Assembly: GCA_004214275.1 (NCBI GenBank) | Contig: SGYJ01000003.1 | Span: 1-34,923 of the forward strand | Source: Acidimicrobiales bacterium | GTDB lineage: Bacteria; Actinomycetota; Acidimicrobiia; Acidimicrobiales; Poriferisodalaceae | Length of the DNA stretch: 34,923 nt | Reading direction: 5' to 3' | Shown: positions 9,546 to 18,461 of the stretch, piece after piece | Position numbering within the stretch: position 1 is the first letter of the stretch | Layout: the number at the start of each line of letters is the position of its first letter | Notes under the pieces: model-generated | Told to the model about the DNA's origin: nothing | What the model saw: the letters and a program-made list of their open reading frames with translations, nothing else | Databases searched by the model: none | Program-made: the position numbers and the translations under genes

Positions 9546-10535
9546 TTATGCCTCTGCTACCGGTAGGCGTTCTGCGGCCCTGAAGCGAGCACTTGCTGAT
9601 CGTGGATTAGCTTCGATTTCCTCAGCGGTCGGTCGAAGCACTTTTCTTCGAAGAAGTTTGACGTTCGATTCTGAACCGCATATGCACGGCAGAGTTGATG
9701 GACAAACACATACTCCATCAGCTGCCTCGCGAAAGACTTGTTTCACTATTCTGTCCTCTCCAGAGTGATAGGAAAGAACGACAATTCGACCTCCCGGCCT
9801 CAGTCGTTCAATGACTTGTCTCAGTGCTGGCTCTATGAGCTCAAGTTCGTTATTAACCGCAATGCGAATCGCTTGAAATGTCCTCATTGCGGGGTGTCGG
9901 CCAGTTCTCCGGGTCGCTGCGGGAACTGCTCCTCGAACAACCTCAGCTAATTCAGTGGTTGACGAAATGGGACGTGCCGAAATGATGGATTGCGCTATTC
10001 GGCGAGCGAAACGCTCGTCCGAGTTGTTCCGCAACAAGTCTGTCAACTCGGCTTCGTCGTAACCGTTGATGACAGTCGAGGCATCCAATGAATCACTCGG
10101 GTCCATCCTCATGTCCAGAGGACTCGTGAATCGATGGGAGAAGCCTCGCTCAGGAGTATCAAGTTGATGACTGCTTACGCCAAGGTCAAAGATCGCTCCA
10201 CTGAGTGATCTGCCGTCGTCATCGATGATTTTGCCTATTTCGTCAAAGCGAGCGTGCCGAACCTCTACCCGATCACCAAACCCTTTGAGGCGACTAGCCG
10301 CAACCTCAACCGCCGAAATATCTCTGTCGATTCCAATTAATTCACGTTTTGGTGCTTGGGTGAGAAGTGCTTGGGCATGTCCTGCTCCTCCTACCGTTGC
10401 ATCAATAAATAAGCCGTTTTCTATAGGTTTGAAGGTTTCCAGAATCTCCTGGAGCATCACGGGTTCATGCTTGAAAGGTGTTGTTGAGCTACTCAGCTCA
10501 ATCGAAGAAGGCGGTCCTTTGGGGGGCAACGTCAT
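9546..10535 (-). CDS. rsmH: 16S rRNA (cytosine(1402)-N(4))-methyltransferase RsmH (MraW)
   Basis: HEPVMLQEILE, DATVGGAGHAQALL, FDLGVSSHQLDTPERGFSHR, AIRIAVNNELELIE, VLSYHSGEDRIVK. Confidence 0.96.
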   Translation of the reverse strand: MTLPPKGPPSSIELSSSTTPFKHEPVMLQEILETFKPIENGLFIDATVGGAGHAQALLTQAPKRELIGIDRDISAVEVAASRLKGFGDRVEVRHARFDEIGKIIDDDGRSLSGAIFDLGVSSHQLDTPERGFSHRFTSPLDMRMDPSDSLDASTVINGYDEAELTDLLRNNSDERFARRIAQSIISARPISSTTELAEVVRGAVPAATRRTGRHPAMRTFQAIRIAVNNELELIEPALRQVIERLRPGGRIVVLSYHSGEDRIVKQVFREAADGVCVCPSTLPCICGSESNVKLLRRKVLRPTAEEIEANPRSASARFRAAERLPVAEA

Positions 10536-10975
10536 GACTGTTCCCCGTCAATAAATCCGTCTGGGGACTCCAACAGCGAGTCTCCAACTTCGGTAATTTC
10601 TTGCCACCGTGACCGGTCCCAAATCTCTACCTCGTCTATCGCTCCAACGATCACGCAGTCGCGTTCTAGGTGGGCAAAAGCGCGTAAGTCTTCGGGTACC
10701 GCGATGCGTCCTTGTTTGTCGGGGAGCACCCGAGCAGCTCCTGCACCAAAAGATCTTTTTGCTGACCGGTGACGCACATCCCCTTCCACTGAACGTGACG
10801 CCATAGTTTGCGCTATGTCGCGAAAGCGGTCTGGAGTCAGCAAGGCTAAGCAGCCCTCGGGTCCCTTTATTAAAAACCCGCTCTCATCGAAAGACATGCG
10901 GAAAGACGCAGGAAGCACTATTCGCCCTTTGGCGTCGAGAGCGTGCTCAAACTGTCCTACGAATACTTCGTCCAC
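10532..10975 (-). CDS. mraZ: Transcriptional regulator MraZ
   Basis: VFVGQFEHALDAKGRIVLPASFR and second half LPDKQGRIAVPEDLRAFA; first gene of dcw. The ORF track starts at GTG 10999; GTG 10975 (VDEVFVGQFEHALD) fits the family N-terminus better. Confidence 0.92.
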   Translation of the reverse strand: MDEVFVGQFEHALDAKGRIVLPASFRMSFDESGFLIKGPEGCLALLTPDRFRDIAQTMASRSVEGDVRHRSAKRSFGAGAARVLPDKQGRIAVPEDLRAFAHLERDCVIVGAIDEVEIWDRSRWQEITEVGDSLLESPDGFIDGEQS

Positions 10976-11042
10976 ATCTTGCCTAACAACTGGCCCCACT
11001 TCGAGTGAGGGAAATCCGTGCGACTTGAAAGCTAGAGGGCTT

Positions 11043-11082
11043 TAACCCACTTTCTCCCATATCGCGCCACTTCGTGACACTT
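11043..11082 (-). promoter_or_regulatory. Four tandem 10-bp MraZ-box-like repeats upstream of mraZ
   Basis: Minus strand 5'->3': AAGTGTCACG AAGTGGCGCG ATATGGGAGA AAGTGGGTTA; 10-bp phased, sharing GTGG/TGGG cores. Confidence 0.7.
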
Positions 11083-11107
11083 TATGGTTATTTCTTGCCT
11101 GAGTCCA
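11079..11107 (-). promoter_or_regulatory. Possible sigma-70-type promoter for the mraZ operon
   Basis: Minus strand TGGACT - 17 nt - TAAAGT (each 4/6 to consensus); -10 overlaps the first MraZ-box repeat. Confidence 0.35.
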
Positions 11108-11186
11108 GCCATTTCGGCAGACTTCCACCACTTTGCGTCAGAGATCACGAATCACATTGGTGTAATTAACCACACTACGTAACCTA

Positions 11187-11205
11187 AAAGCTCACTTATC
11201 GTGAG
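11187..11205 (-). terminator. Weak possible intrinsic terminator after the HNH gene
   Basis: Minus strand CTCAC-gataa-GTGAG followed by CTTTT; short 5-bp stem. Confidence 0.25.
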
Positions 11206-11264
11206 TGGGTACTACTTACAGCGTTATTTTTGACCACGTACCCCAGCGGTGCCTAGGTTCCACC

Positions 11265-11804
11265 TCAGGCAGACAGGCGAAACCGGTTCACGATGTAGGT
11301 ATCCCACTCAGGTGGTACGCCTCGTCGCAATGCTGCGGCAACCGCTATCGGTTCCGGCGCGTAGGGAACCGTCCGTAGCCTAAATTTAGAATGCTCTGGA
11401 AGGGTGTCACCTTTGGCGGCATTACAGGAACGACAGCAAGCCACAACGTTTTCCCACTCATGTTCGCCCCCCTTGCTGCGTGGGTAAACATGGTCCAGAC
11501 ACTCAGCTCGACGTCCACAGTATTGACATAGGTAAGCGTCCCGGGCGAAAACTGCCTTCCGATGCAACGGGGCACGACGGCGATATGGGGCAGCGACCTG
11601 GTAACGAAGACGCGCTATCGAAGGTGCAACTACTTCTAGGAGCTCAGATCGCACCACATGGTCGCTTTCGTGGACCGTTTCCGCTTTTTCACTTATCAAC
11701 AAAAGGAGCGCTCTACGCACCGAAACTATCGACAGCGGCCTATATCCGACATCCAGCAGCAAGGTCCGCTCAGAAAGCACAGGGTTGCTCGTCATTTTCA
11801 TCAT
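11265..11804 (-). CDS. HNH endonuclease family protein
   Basis: LCQYCGRRAECLDHVYPRSKGGEHEWENVVACCRSCNAAKGD. ATG at 11804 overlaps the upstream stop as ATGA; the ORF track used GTG 11828. Confidence 0.9.
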   Translation of the reverse strand: MMKMTSNPVLSERTLLLDVGYRPLSIVSVRRALLLLISEKAETVHESDHVVRSELLEVVAPSIARLRYQVAAPYRRRAPLHRKAVFARDAYLCQYCGRRAECLDHVYPRSKGGEHEWENVVACCRSCNAAKGDTLPEHSKFRLRTVPYAPEPIAVAAALRRGVPPEWDTYIVNRFRLSA

Positions 11805-12067
11805 GCCGTCGACTTCCACGACCTGCACCAGTCAAGCCAAGCAACGACATCTGTTCCTATCCGTCTGGGATCTCCAGATCCGTCGCCTCCATACATTGTC
11901 ATGAGCCGAAATCTGAGATAGTCACCGTCAGGAACGGGCACATAAGGAGAGCGAGCCCACCAGCGCTTTGGCGTCATGCGCCACATCGTTGCCAAGCTGA
12001 CCGGCCACAATTTCGGTCTTATGGCTACTGCGGCAACGACCGCGATAAATAGGCCACGAACACTCAC
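11801..12067 (-). CDS. Conserved small actinobacterial protein of unknown function
   Basis: 88 aa, WWARSPYVPVPDGDYLRFRLMTMYGGDGSGDPRRIGTDVVAWLDWCRSW; in-line with neighbours and coupled to the HNH gene by a 4-nt overlap. Confidence 0.7.
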   Translation of the reverse strand: MSVRGLFIAVVAAVAIRPKLWPVSLATMWRMTPKRWWARSPYVPVPDGDYLRFRLMTMYGGDGSGDPRRIGTDVVAWLDWCRSWKSTA

Positions 12068-12087
12068 ACGAACAATCCTAATCAGAT

Positions 12088-12981
12088 CTAATCGGCGCGA
12101 GGGTCTATGCCCACACTCCGAAATCCGACTGCGGCCGCTCCCACGAGAGGGGCTGCTTCTCCAAGCTCAACTTCTGCGATCTTGACGCCTCGGGAGAATT
12201 CCAGCTTGCAGCGTTCGGATAACTCCCGGTTAGCTGCGTCCAGAAATGTCGCGCCAAATCCCAATGCCACCGAACCTCCAATTAACACTTGTTCTAGGTC
12301 CAGCAAATTGACGGCTGAAGCTACCGCTCTGCCCACCATCACCCCAGCTCGAGCTCTTTCTTTTACGTCTGCCTCGACTGGTGCGGCTCCTATGCGACGA
12401 GCAATCGCCGGCCCTGAGGCTTCCGCCTCTAAACACCCGCGGGCTCCACATACGCACTTGGCCCCGTCAGGTTCGACGATGACATGACCAATGTGGCCAG
12501 CGTTACCGTTTCTTCCATCCAAAAGTTTTCCATCGACAAACAAGCCGCCTCCCACTCCGGTCGATACGACCATCGCCATAAAATTAGAGAAGCGTCTGCC
12601 AGCCCCAAACCAGGCTTCCCCTAGAGCAAGTGCCTTCGCATCATTATCGATCGCTACGGGCACTTCCATATTCTCTCGAAGACGCGTCAATAATGGAAAA
12701 TCTCGCCATGCCGGGATGTTGAGCGGGGAGACGAACGCGCCATTAAAACTCATGGGTCCACCACATCCGACACCACAAACATCGAGCTTCGGTTTAGGAC
12801 CAGTAACGGTCCGGGCCAAGTCCAACAACGATTCAAAAAGTAGCTCGGCTGACGTTGAGTGGACGGTTGAAACCTGATGCCTCTCTAATATTTGACCGTC
12901 GCTCGTAACCAACGCAGCAGCAAGCTTTGTTCCACCGATGTCAAGTGCCAGCGCGATCTCTGGCCTCGTGACTCCGCTCAG
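12088..12981 (-). CDS. ROK-family sugar kinase (glucokinase-like), probable CTG start
   Basis: Manual upstream extension gives LALDIGGTKLAAALVTSDGQ before the ORF track start at TTG 12912. Body: CGVGCGGPMS, IDNDAKALALGEAWFGAG, VSTGVGGGLFVDGKLLDGRNGNAGHIGHV, CVCGARGCLEAEASG. Confidence 0.88.
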   Translation of the reverse strand: MSGVTRPEIALALDIGGTKLAAALVTSDGQILERHQVSTVHSTSAELLFESLLDLARTVTGPKPKLDVCGVGCGGPMSFNGAFVSPLNIPAWRDFPLLTRLRENMEVPVAIDNDAKALALGEAWFGAGRRFSNFMAMVVSTGVGGGLFVDGKLLDGRNGNAGHIGHVIVEPDGAKCVCGARGCLEAEASGPAIARRIGAAPVEADVKERARAGVMVGRAVASAVNLLDLEQVLIGGSVALGFGATFLDAANRELSERCKLEFSRGVKIAEVELGEAAPLVGAAAVGFRSVGIDPRAD

Positions 12982-13355
12982 AGGTCATCCTTGCGGAGAC
13001 GGTTACGCATTCGTTCAGAAAATCCGCCCATGTTTGCACGCATCTGGCCGCTTCGAACCTGCCCTGTGACTTTTTGGAAACCGGCCTTACCCATTTTGCG
13101 CAGATTTCGTTCGATCACAACCGCACATACGAACATCGTCAGAAAGGCCACGAAGGCCAGCCCGAAATGCACTTGAAGCGCCGCTACTACTCCGACCAAT
13201 CCAGCTACACCAATAATCACCGCCCATTTAATATTGCGCAGGGCGTGTTTATAGAGAGTCGTTTCTCCGACCTCTCGAGCAAACTCGGGATCAGAGTCGT
13301 AGAACTCCTTTTCTATTTCATGGAGTATGCGCTGTTCGTCGTCAGAGAGCGGCAC
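12978..13355 (-). CDS. DUF3040 family membrane protein
   Basis: MPLSDDEQRILHEIEKEFYDSDPEFA N-terminus and two hydrophobic segments. Confidence 0.85.
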   Translation of the reverse strand: MPLSDDEQRILHEIEKEFYDSDPEFAREVGETTLYKHALRNIKWAVIIGVAGLVGVVAALQVHFGLAFVAFLTMFVCAVVIERNLRKMGKAGFQKVTGQVRSGQMRANMGGFSERMRNRLRKDDL

Positions 13356-13425
13356 TAAGTCTTCCGTTCGTAGGTTCTACCATTGTAGGACGAGGAACGG
13401 TTCAGATCGACATCAGCTTCATTAA

Positions 13426-14670
13426 TCAGCCATTATTCTCAGGCTCTTGCTTCGGAAAGCCTGGCCGGATAGCAGAATGGCCGTACCTCTGTCGAATGCG
13501 ATCCATCGCAGCCGAAAGCTTTCCCCAACCCGAGTTGTTGTCCTCAACACCAGCCAACGTTAGTTGTTGAGGTCCTGGCGAACCCAAGCGGCTGAGCCCA
13601 ACTCCTAATAGCCTTACGCCCGGTCCGACATCAAGTTCGCCCAGCAACTCGGTTGCTTTCCCGGCTATTTCCGGCAAAGTATCAACAGCTTCTTCCAACG
13701 TCACTGACCTTGTCACGTATGACATATCTGGGCGTCGCACTTTTAGATGAATAGTTCTGGCAGCCAAGCCCTGCTCCCGCGCCCTGGCTGAAACTGCGTC
13801 AGAAAGTCGAACGATTTCGCTGACTAAAGCAGCTCGGTCATAAATATCGGACGCGAAAGTTTCTTCATGACTAATCGACTTCCTCTCTCTTTCAGACTCA
13901 ACCTCTCGAACGTCAATCCCTTGACTCAACTTCGATAGATGATTCCCATGAGAAGCACCAAGTTCTTCAACCAGAATCTCATTTGGAACTGATGCCAAAT
14001 CCCCCACTGACGAAATACCTAAAGCTTTCAACTTCTCAAGGGTCGCTCTCCCAACTCCCCACAACGCCTCCACAGGATGTGCCTCCAGGAAATTGGTAGC
14101 AACATCAGGATGAACAACAAATACACCAAGGCCAGGCGTAACCCCCGCAGGACCTGCCTTTGGTTTAGCTGCGACGGAAGCCAACTTGGCGAGCAGCTTC
14201 GAGCTAGCAACACCTACCGAACAGTCGAGACCTACGCCTTCATACACATCGTTGCGAATCTGCCACGCTATTTGCTCTGAGCTTCCGAACAACCTGTGCG
14301 CTCCACTGACATCGAGGAAAGCCTCATCTAACGCTATTGGTTCCAATTTCGGTGTAACTGCGTACAACAGTTGCTGGACCTGTCGCGAGATCTCTCGATA
14401 GCGCGAAAAATTTGCGCCGACAAACACCGCCTCGGGACAAAGACTCTTCGCCACGACGCTCGACATCGCTGATCGGACGCCCCGTGACCGAGCTTCGTAG
14501 CTAGCTGACGCCACTACTCCTCGTTCCGAATCGCCTCCAACTATTACGGGTTTACCAACTAACGAAGGGTCATGTTGTCGTTCCACTTCAACATAGAAAG
14601 CATCCATATCAACATGAAGGATTGACAGCTCTGCCATCGGATCAGGGCGTTCCAGACACGGTGGCGTCAC
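13426..14670 (-). CDS. dinB: DNA polymerase IV (Y family)
   Basis: ILHVDMDAFYVEVERQHDPSLVGKPVIVGG, ASYEARSRGVRSAM, PIALDEAFLDVSGA, CSVGVASSKLLAKLAS. Confidence 0.95.
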   Translation of the reverse strand: MTPPCLERPDPMAELSILHVDMDAFYVEVERQHDPSLVGKPVIVGGDSERGVVASASYEARSRGVRSAMSSVVAKSLCPEAVFVGANFSRYREISRQVQQLLYAVTPKLEPIALDEAFLDVSGAHRLFGSSEQIAWQIRNDVYEGVGLDCSVGVASSKLLAKLASVAAKPKAGPAGVTPGLGVFVVHPDVATNFLEAHPVEALWGVGRATLEKLKALGISSVGDLASVPNEILVEELGASHGNHLSKLSQGIDVREVESERERKSISHEETFASDIYDRAALVSEIVRLSDAVSARAREQGLAARTIHLKVRRPDMSYVTRSVTLEEAVDTLPEIAGKATELLGELDVGPGVRLLGVGLSRLGSPGPQQLTLAGVEDNNSGWGKLSAAMDRIRQRYGHSAIRPGFPKQEPENNG

Positions 14671-14687
14671 CGGTCAGCACGACAGCA

Positions 14688-15218
14688 TCAAACTCGGATC
14701 CGCTCAACACGAAGTTCACTGTGACTGCTTCCGTAAATTCGGTAGTTGTATTCGCCACTCTTTGGGACATCGTCATTTAGGTAGCCCATCAAAGGTTCAC
14801 GCAACCACAGTTGTTGACCGTCGAGCAACTCGGCAACGTCTTCACGTTGAACCCACTCCGCCGCCCTAACTATGCCGTCAGGGTCATCTATATGTAGCTC
14901 TCCTGAATAACTTTCTGCTAAGTGGACCTCGACACCTAACGTCCAATTCATGTCGATAGCTTCGGCAGAGACTGTGTAGACCGGGCCGCTCCAACCGTGC
15001 ACCACGAGCCCCGTCTCTTCTTGCACTTCTCTCGTCAATCCCTCTACAACTGTTTCACCTTCGTCAATGACTCCACCCGGGGTACTCCAATCGGTGCGGC
15101 CTCCGCGTCGGTGATTATGGACCATGAGTATCCGATCAGAGTCAAAGATCACTCCCCCACCTACGGTCCAACTACGCATTGCAAGAGTTTGCCACCCGTA
15201 GCTCTTTGCCAGCGTCAT
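14688..15218 (-). CDS. NUDIX hydrolase
   Basis: NUDIX box GGVIDEGETVVEGLTREVQEETGL. The track ORF (start 15422) runs under the divergent membrane gene; ATG at 15218 or 15179 is more likely. Confidence 0.85.
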   Translation of the reverse strand: MTLAKSYGWQTLAMRSWTVGGGVIFDSDRILMVHNHRRGGRTDWSTPGGVIDEGETVVEGLTREVQEETGLVVHGWSGPVYTVSAEAIDMNWTLGVEVHLAESYSGELHIDDPDGIVRAAEWVQREDVAELLDGQQLWLREPLMGYLNDDVPKSGEYNYRIYGSSHSELRVERIRV

Positions 15219-15550
15219 CCAATACCATTGCTGAGGTGCCCGATCTACCAGACTCACCTGCGGACCAGGGTCAACGGCCCCAGAGTTTTGCGGTTCCGAG
15301 CGCTCTGCCCTCGGTCTTAGCGAGAGCCCTAGCTTTCTCGGCAGTAATCGTTGCCGGTATTTGCGGCGGGTTAATGGGACTCGCATTAGGGCGACTTCAG
15401 TGGGATAAGACCGAACAAACATGGATAATTTTGGTCAGCATCGTTGGGTCTATTTCAGCTTCGGTAGGAGTAGCTATCGTGGCCGTTCTCGTTCTTCGCG
15501 CCATGGCCGAATGGAGCGACGTTGCTTCCATACGGGTTCGGCGAAGGTGA
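15179..15550 (+). CDS. Small membrane protein of unknown function (start uncertain)
   Basis: Two TM segments (LAFSAVIVAGICGGLMGLALG; IILVSIVGSISASVGVAIVAVLVL); coupled to the next gene by GTGA. Alternative start GTG near 15236. Confidence 0.6.
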   Translation: MQEFATRSSLPASSNTIAEVPDLPDSPADQGQRPQSFAVPSALPSVLARALAFSAVIVAGICGGLMGLALGRLQWDKTEQTWIILVSIVGSISASVGVAIVAVLVLRAMAEWSDVASIRVRRR

Positions 15551-16371
15551 AAAATCCAAAGCTAAGCCCCACTGAACTCAATCACCTGCATACTTTGGCT
15601 GTGGATCTGGCTCGACAGGCTGCCGAAGTGCACGTCCGTCGCGAAACAGGTGTCATCACCTCCAAATCGACCCCTACAGATCCGATTAGTGACGTGGACC
15701 GCGAAGCTGAGACTCTCATCGTCACCGGAATACGCGATTCTCGCCCCGACGACGGGATTCTCGGTGAAGAAGATACCTCGATTGAGGGAACCTCCGGATT
15801 GCGCTGGGTAATTGACCCCCTTGATGGGACCGTCAACTACCTGTACGAATTCCCCAGCCACGCGGTTTCGATTGGTGTTGAGTTCAACGGAGTACCTGCA
15901 GTTGGTGTTGTATACGACACTGCCCTCAACGACATTTACTCAGCCCGGGTTGATGAGAACTCAACGAAAAATGGTAGGGAGATCCAGGTAACTTCTTGCT
16001 CAAGTATGTCTCTGGCACTTCTCGGCACAGGTTTCGCGTACGAACCATCAGTGCGTCGTTCACAAGCAGAGCTACTCGCCGAACTGATACCTCAGGTCCG
16101 CGATATTCGTCGGTCGGGCTCGTGCGCTGTTGATTTGTGTTCTGTAGCCAGTGGCCGCCTTGACGCTTTTTTTGAAACTGGAGTCCACTGGTGGGACGTT
16201 GCCGCAGGCATTCAAATCGTTAGAAGTGCCGGAGGGATCGCTACATATGAACCGGATAAAAAACGTATTATTGCTTCCGGTCCAAACCTCTGGAAACAGC
16301 TAAATAGCGCTGTAATAAAGGCCGAAACCATTACTGGCTCCCAATCTCCTCCCGAATCGGCCAATATTTAA
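15547..16371 (+). CDS. Inositol monophosphatase family protein
   Basis: DREAETLIVTGI, GEEDTS, WVIDPLDGTVNYLYEFPSHAVSIGVE, GVHWWDVAAGIQIVRSAGG. GTG start at 15547 overlaps the preceding stop. Confidence 0.92.
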   Translation: MKNPKLSPTELNHLHTLAVDLARQAAEVHVRRETGVITSKSTPTDPISDVDREAETLIVTGIRDSRPDDGILGEEDTSIEGTSGLRWVIDPLDGTVNYLYEFPSHAVSIGVEFNGVPAVGVVYDTALNDIYSARVDENSTKNGREIQVTSCSSMSLALLGTGFAYEPSVRRSQAELLAELIPQVRDIRRSGSCAVDLCSVASGRLDAFFETGVHWWDVAAGIQIVRSAGGIATYEPDKKRIIASGPNLWKQLNSAVIKAETITGSQSPPESANI

Positions 16372-16374
16372 GTT

Positions 16375-17055
16375 GTGAGTATCAGGATCCTAACTATTGA
16401 GGACGACGAACGAATCCGTACAGCAGTTCGTTTCGCGCTTGAGGATGAAGGGTGGAGTGTTCTCGAAGCAGAGACAGGTGAACAAGCTTTGGAGGGTTTC
16501 AACTCAATGGCGCCTGACCTGGTTCTGGTCGATATAGGGCTGCCGGGGATAGATGGATTTGAGGTCTGTCGCGAATTGCGAAGAGGAAGTGACGTCCCAA
16601 TCATTATGGTGACCGCCAGAGATGACACACACGACGTGGTTGCGGGATTAGAAGCAGGGGCAGATGACTACGTAACTAAACCAATCGCGCCAAAGGAACT
16701 CTCGGCTCGAATTCGTGCCCTTTTGCGCCGCGTGAAACCAGAGGACGCTAGTGCAGCTCCTAGAACCGTTGGTGATCTCGAGATAATCCCAGACGAAGGA
16801 GTGGTCCGGAAAAACGGTGAAGAGATCCATCTGACAAAGACAGAATTTCATCTCCTGTGCGAACTTTCAGACCAACTAGGAAAGGTCCTTAGTCGCGAAC
16901 ATTTACTTGAAGAAGTCTGGGGATACGACTACTTCGGAGATGGCCGACTGGTCGACGTTCACGTTCGCCGTTTAAGAACCAAGGTTGAACCCGATCCCGC
17001 TCATCCTCGCCACGTCGTAACGGTGCGAGGTATGGGCTACAAACTTCAAGCGTAG
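16375..17055 (+). CDS. OmpR/PhoB-family response regulator (MtrA-like context)
   Basis: Receiver domain (IEDDERIRT, LVLVDIGLPGIDGFEVCRELR, YVTKP) plus winged helix (LTKTEFHLLCEL...VDVHVRRLRTKVEP). Confidence 0.94.
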   Translation: MSIRILTIEDDERIRTAVRFALEDEGWSVLEAETGEQALEGFNSMAPDLVLVDIGLPGIDGFEVCRELRRGSDVPIIMVTARDDTHDVVAGLEAGADDYVTKPIAPKELSARIRALLRRVKPEDASAAPRTVGDLEIIPDEGVVRKNGEEIHLTKTEFHLLCELSDQLGKVLSREHLLEEVWGYDYFGDGRLVDVHVRRLRTKVEPDPAHPRHVVTVRGMGYKLQA

Positions 17056-17057
17056 TC

Positions 17058-18461
17058 ATGAAGAAACGCGGCCTTCTTTGGCGCCGCCTCCCGCTGCGAA
17101 CACGGGTAATCGGCGCGTTTACTTTGGGGGCCGCAGTCGCTGCATTGGTTCTAGTTGTAATCACATACGGATTATCCCGCCAAAGCATGCTTCAACAACG
17201 CGAAGAGTCCTCGCAACGTCAATTCTTCGCCAACGCTCGCCAAGTGCAAAGTTCTCTTCGCGCAGAAGATCCAGATCTAACCCAATTACTGGAGTCACTG
17301 CCAAGCCTTAGTGGGAGTCGCTCTATCGTCCGCACCGGCGACGAAATCTGGACTTCTCTTTCTCTCACTCCAAGCGATCTGCCAGTTCCATTGATCACAT
17401 CGGTTCTCGAATCTTCTGAAGCTAGAACAATGAGATACCGATTAGACAACGAACCTGTTTTTGCCTTTGGCCTCCAACTTCGACCGAGTGCCGCGTCAAC
17501 CTTCAATGAGGTCGCTTATTTTGAAGTTGTTCCCCTTGCCGAAGTGGAAAATACTCTAGAAAGTCTGGCCCTTATTCTTTTGGTCGGTGGCGCCTTGACC
17601 GTCCTGGTTGGCGTCGGAATCGGCTTGTGGGCGAGCGGCGGCCTTCTCCGACCACTGACAGACATATCAGATGCCGCCAGGTCTATAGCTCGCGGTCGCT
17701 TTGACACCCGACTTGAAGAAGTAAGCGACCCCGACCTCGACGCGCTGGTCGGCTCATTTAACGAAATGGCAGCCGCCATGGAAAATCGCATCACTCGCGA
17801 TGCGCGTTTTTCCTCCGATGTGAGTCACGAACTCAGGTCTCCCCTGATGACTCTCCGTGCCTCTATAGACGTCATGCAGCACCGCCGCGAAGAGCTTTCA
17901 GACCGCACCCAACAGGCTTTGGATTTACTGAATGACGAGGTAATTAGGTTCGAAAACTTGGTGCAAGACCTGCTCGACCTTTCTCGTTCTGATTCAGGGC
18001 CGATGGAGAACGATTTAGTAAATATCGAAGAACTCGTAAAGGCCACTTTGAAGTCCTCGGATGGCGACATCGCGCTGGAAGTTGCGGCAACTGCCGAGGG
18101 CGCCCTGGTGATGGGCGACAAAAGACGTTTAGCCCAAGTACTGGACAACTTGTTGAGAAATGCAGAAAAATACGGTGATGGAGCCACCCAAGTAACCATC
18201 ATCTCGACGGGTAGTGCCATTGAAATCGCTGTCGAAGACGACGGACCGGGAGTAGCGCCATCAGAGCGGCAACTGATTTTCGAACGGTTTACCCGCGGTG
18301 CTGCAGCCCGTAAGCGAGGCGCTGGCGACGGAGCTGGACTTGGATTGGCTCTTGTCGATGAGCACGCAAGGCGGCACGGCGGAAACGCCCGAGTCGAGGG
18401 CAGGGAAGGCAGAACTGGTGCCCGGTTCATTGTCTCACTCCCCAAAGCAGGTCACCGATGA
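17058..18461 (+). CDS. HAMP-domain sensor histidine kinase (MtrB-like context)
   Basis: Two TMs, HAMP, H-box FSSDVSHELRSPLMTLRASIDVM, N-box NLLRNAEKYG, G-boxes VEDDGPGV and GAGLGLALVDEHARRHGG. Confidence 0.94.
   Translation: MKKRGLLWRRLPLRTRVIGAFTLGAAVAALVLVVITYGLSRQSMLQQREESSQRQFFANARQVQSSLRAEDPDLTQLLESLPSLSGSRSIVRTGDEIWTSLSLTPSDLPVPLITSVLESSEARTMRYRLDNEPVFAFGLQLRPSAASTFNEVAYFEVVPLAEVENTLESLALILLVGGALTVLVGVGIGLWASGGLLRPLTDISDAARSIARGRFDTRLEEVSDPDLDALVGSFNEMAAAMENRITRDARFSSDVSHELRSPLMTLRASIDVMQHRREELSDRTQQALDLLNDEVIRFENLVQDLLDLSRSDSGPMENDLVNIEELVKATLKSSDGDIALEVAATAEGALVMGDKRRLAQVLDNLLRNAEKYGDGATQVTIISTGSAIEIAVEDDGPGVAPSERQLIFERFTRGAAARKRGAGDGAGLGLALVDEHARRHGGNARVEGREGRTGARFIVSLPKAGHR

Noticed and set aside
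17825-18445. 206-aa minus ORF inside the histidine kinase
   Set aside because: Antisense shadow ORF rich in Ser/Arg/Pro; the plus frame carries clear kinase motifs.
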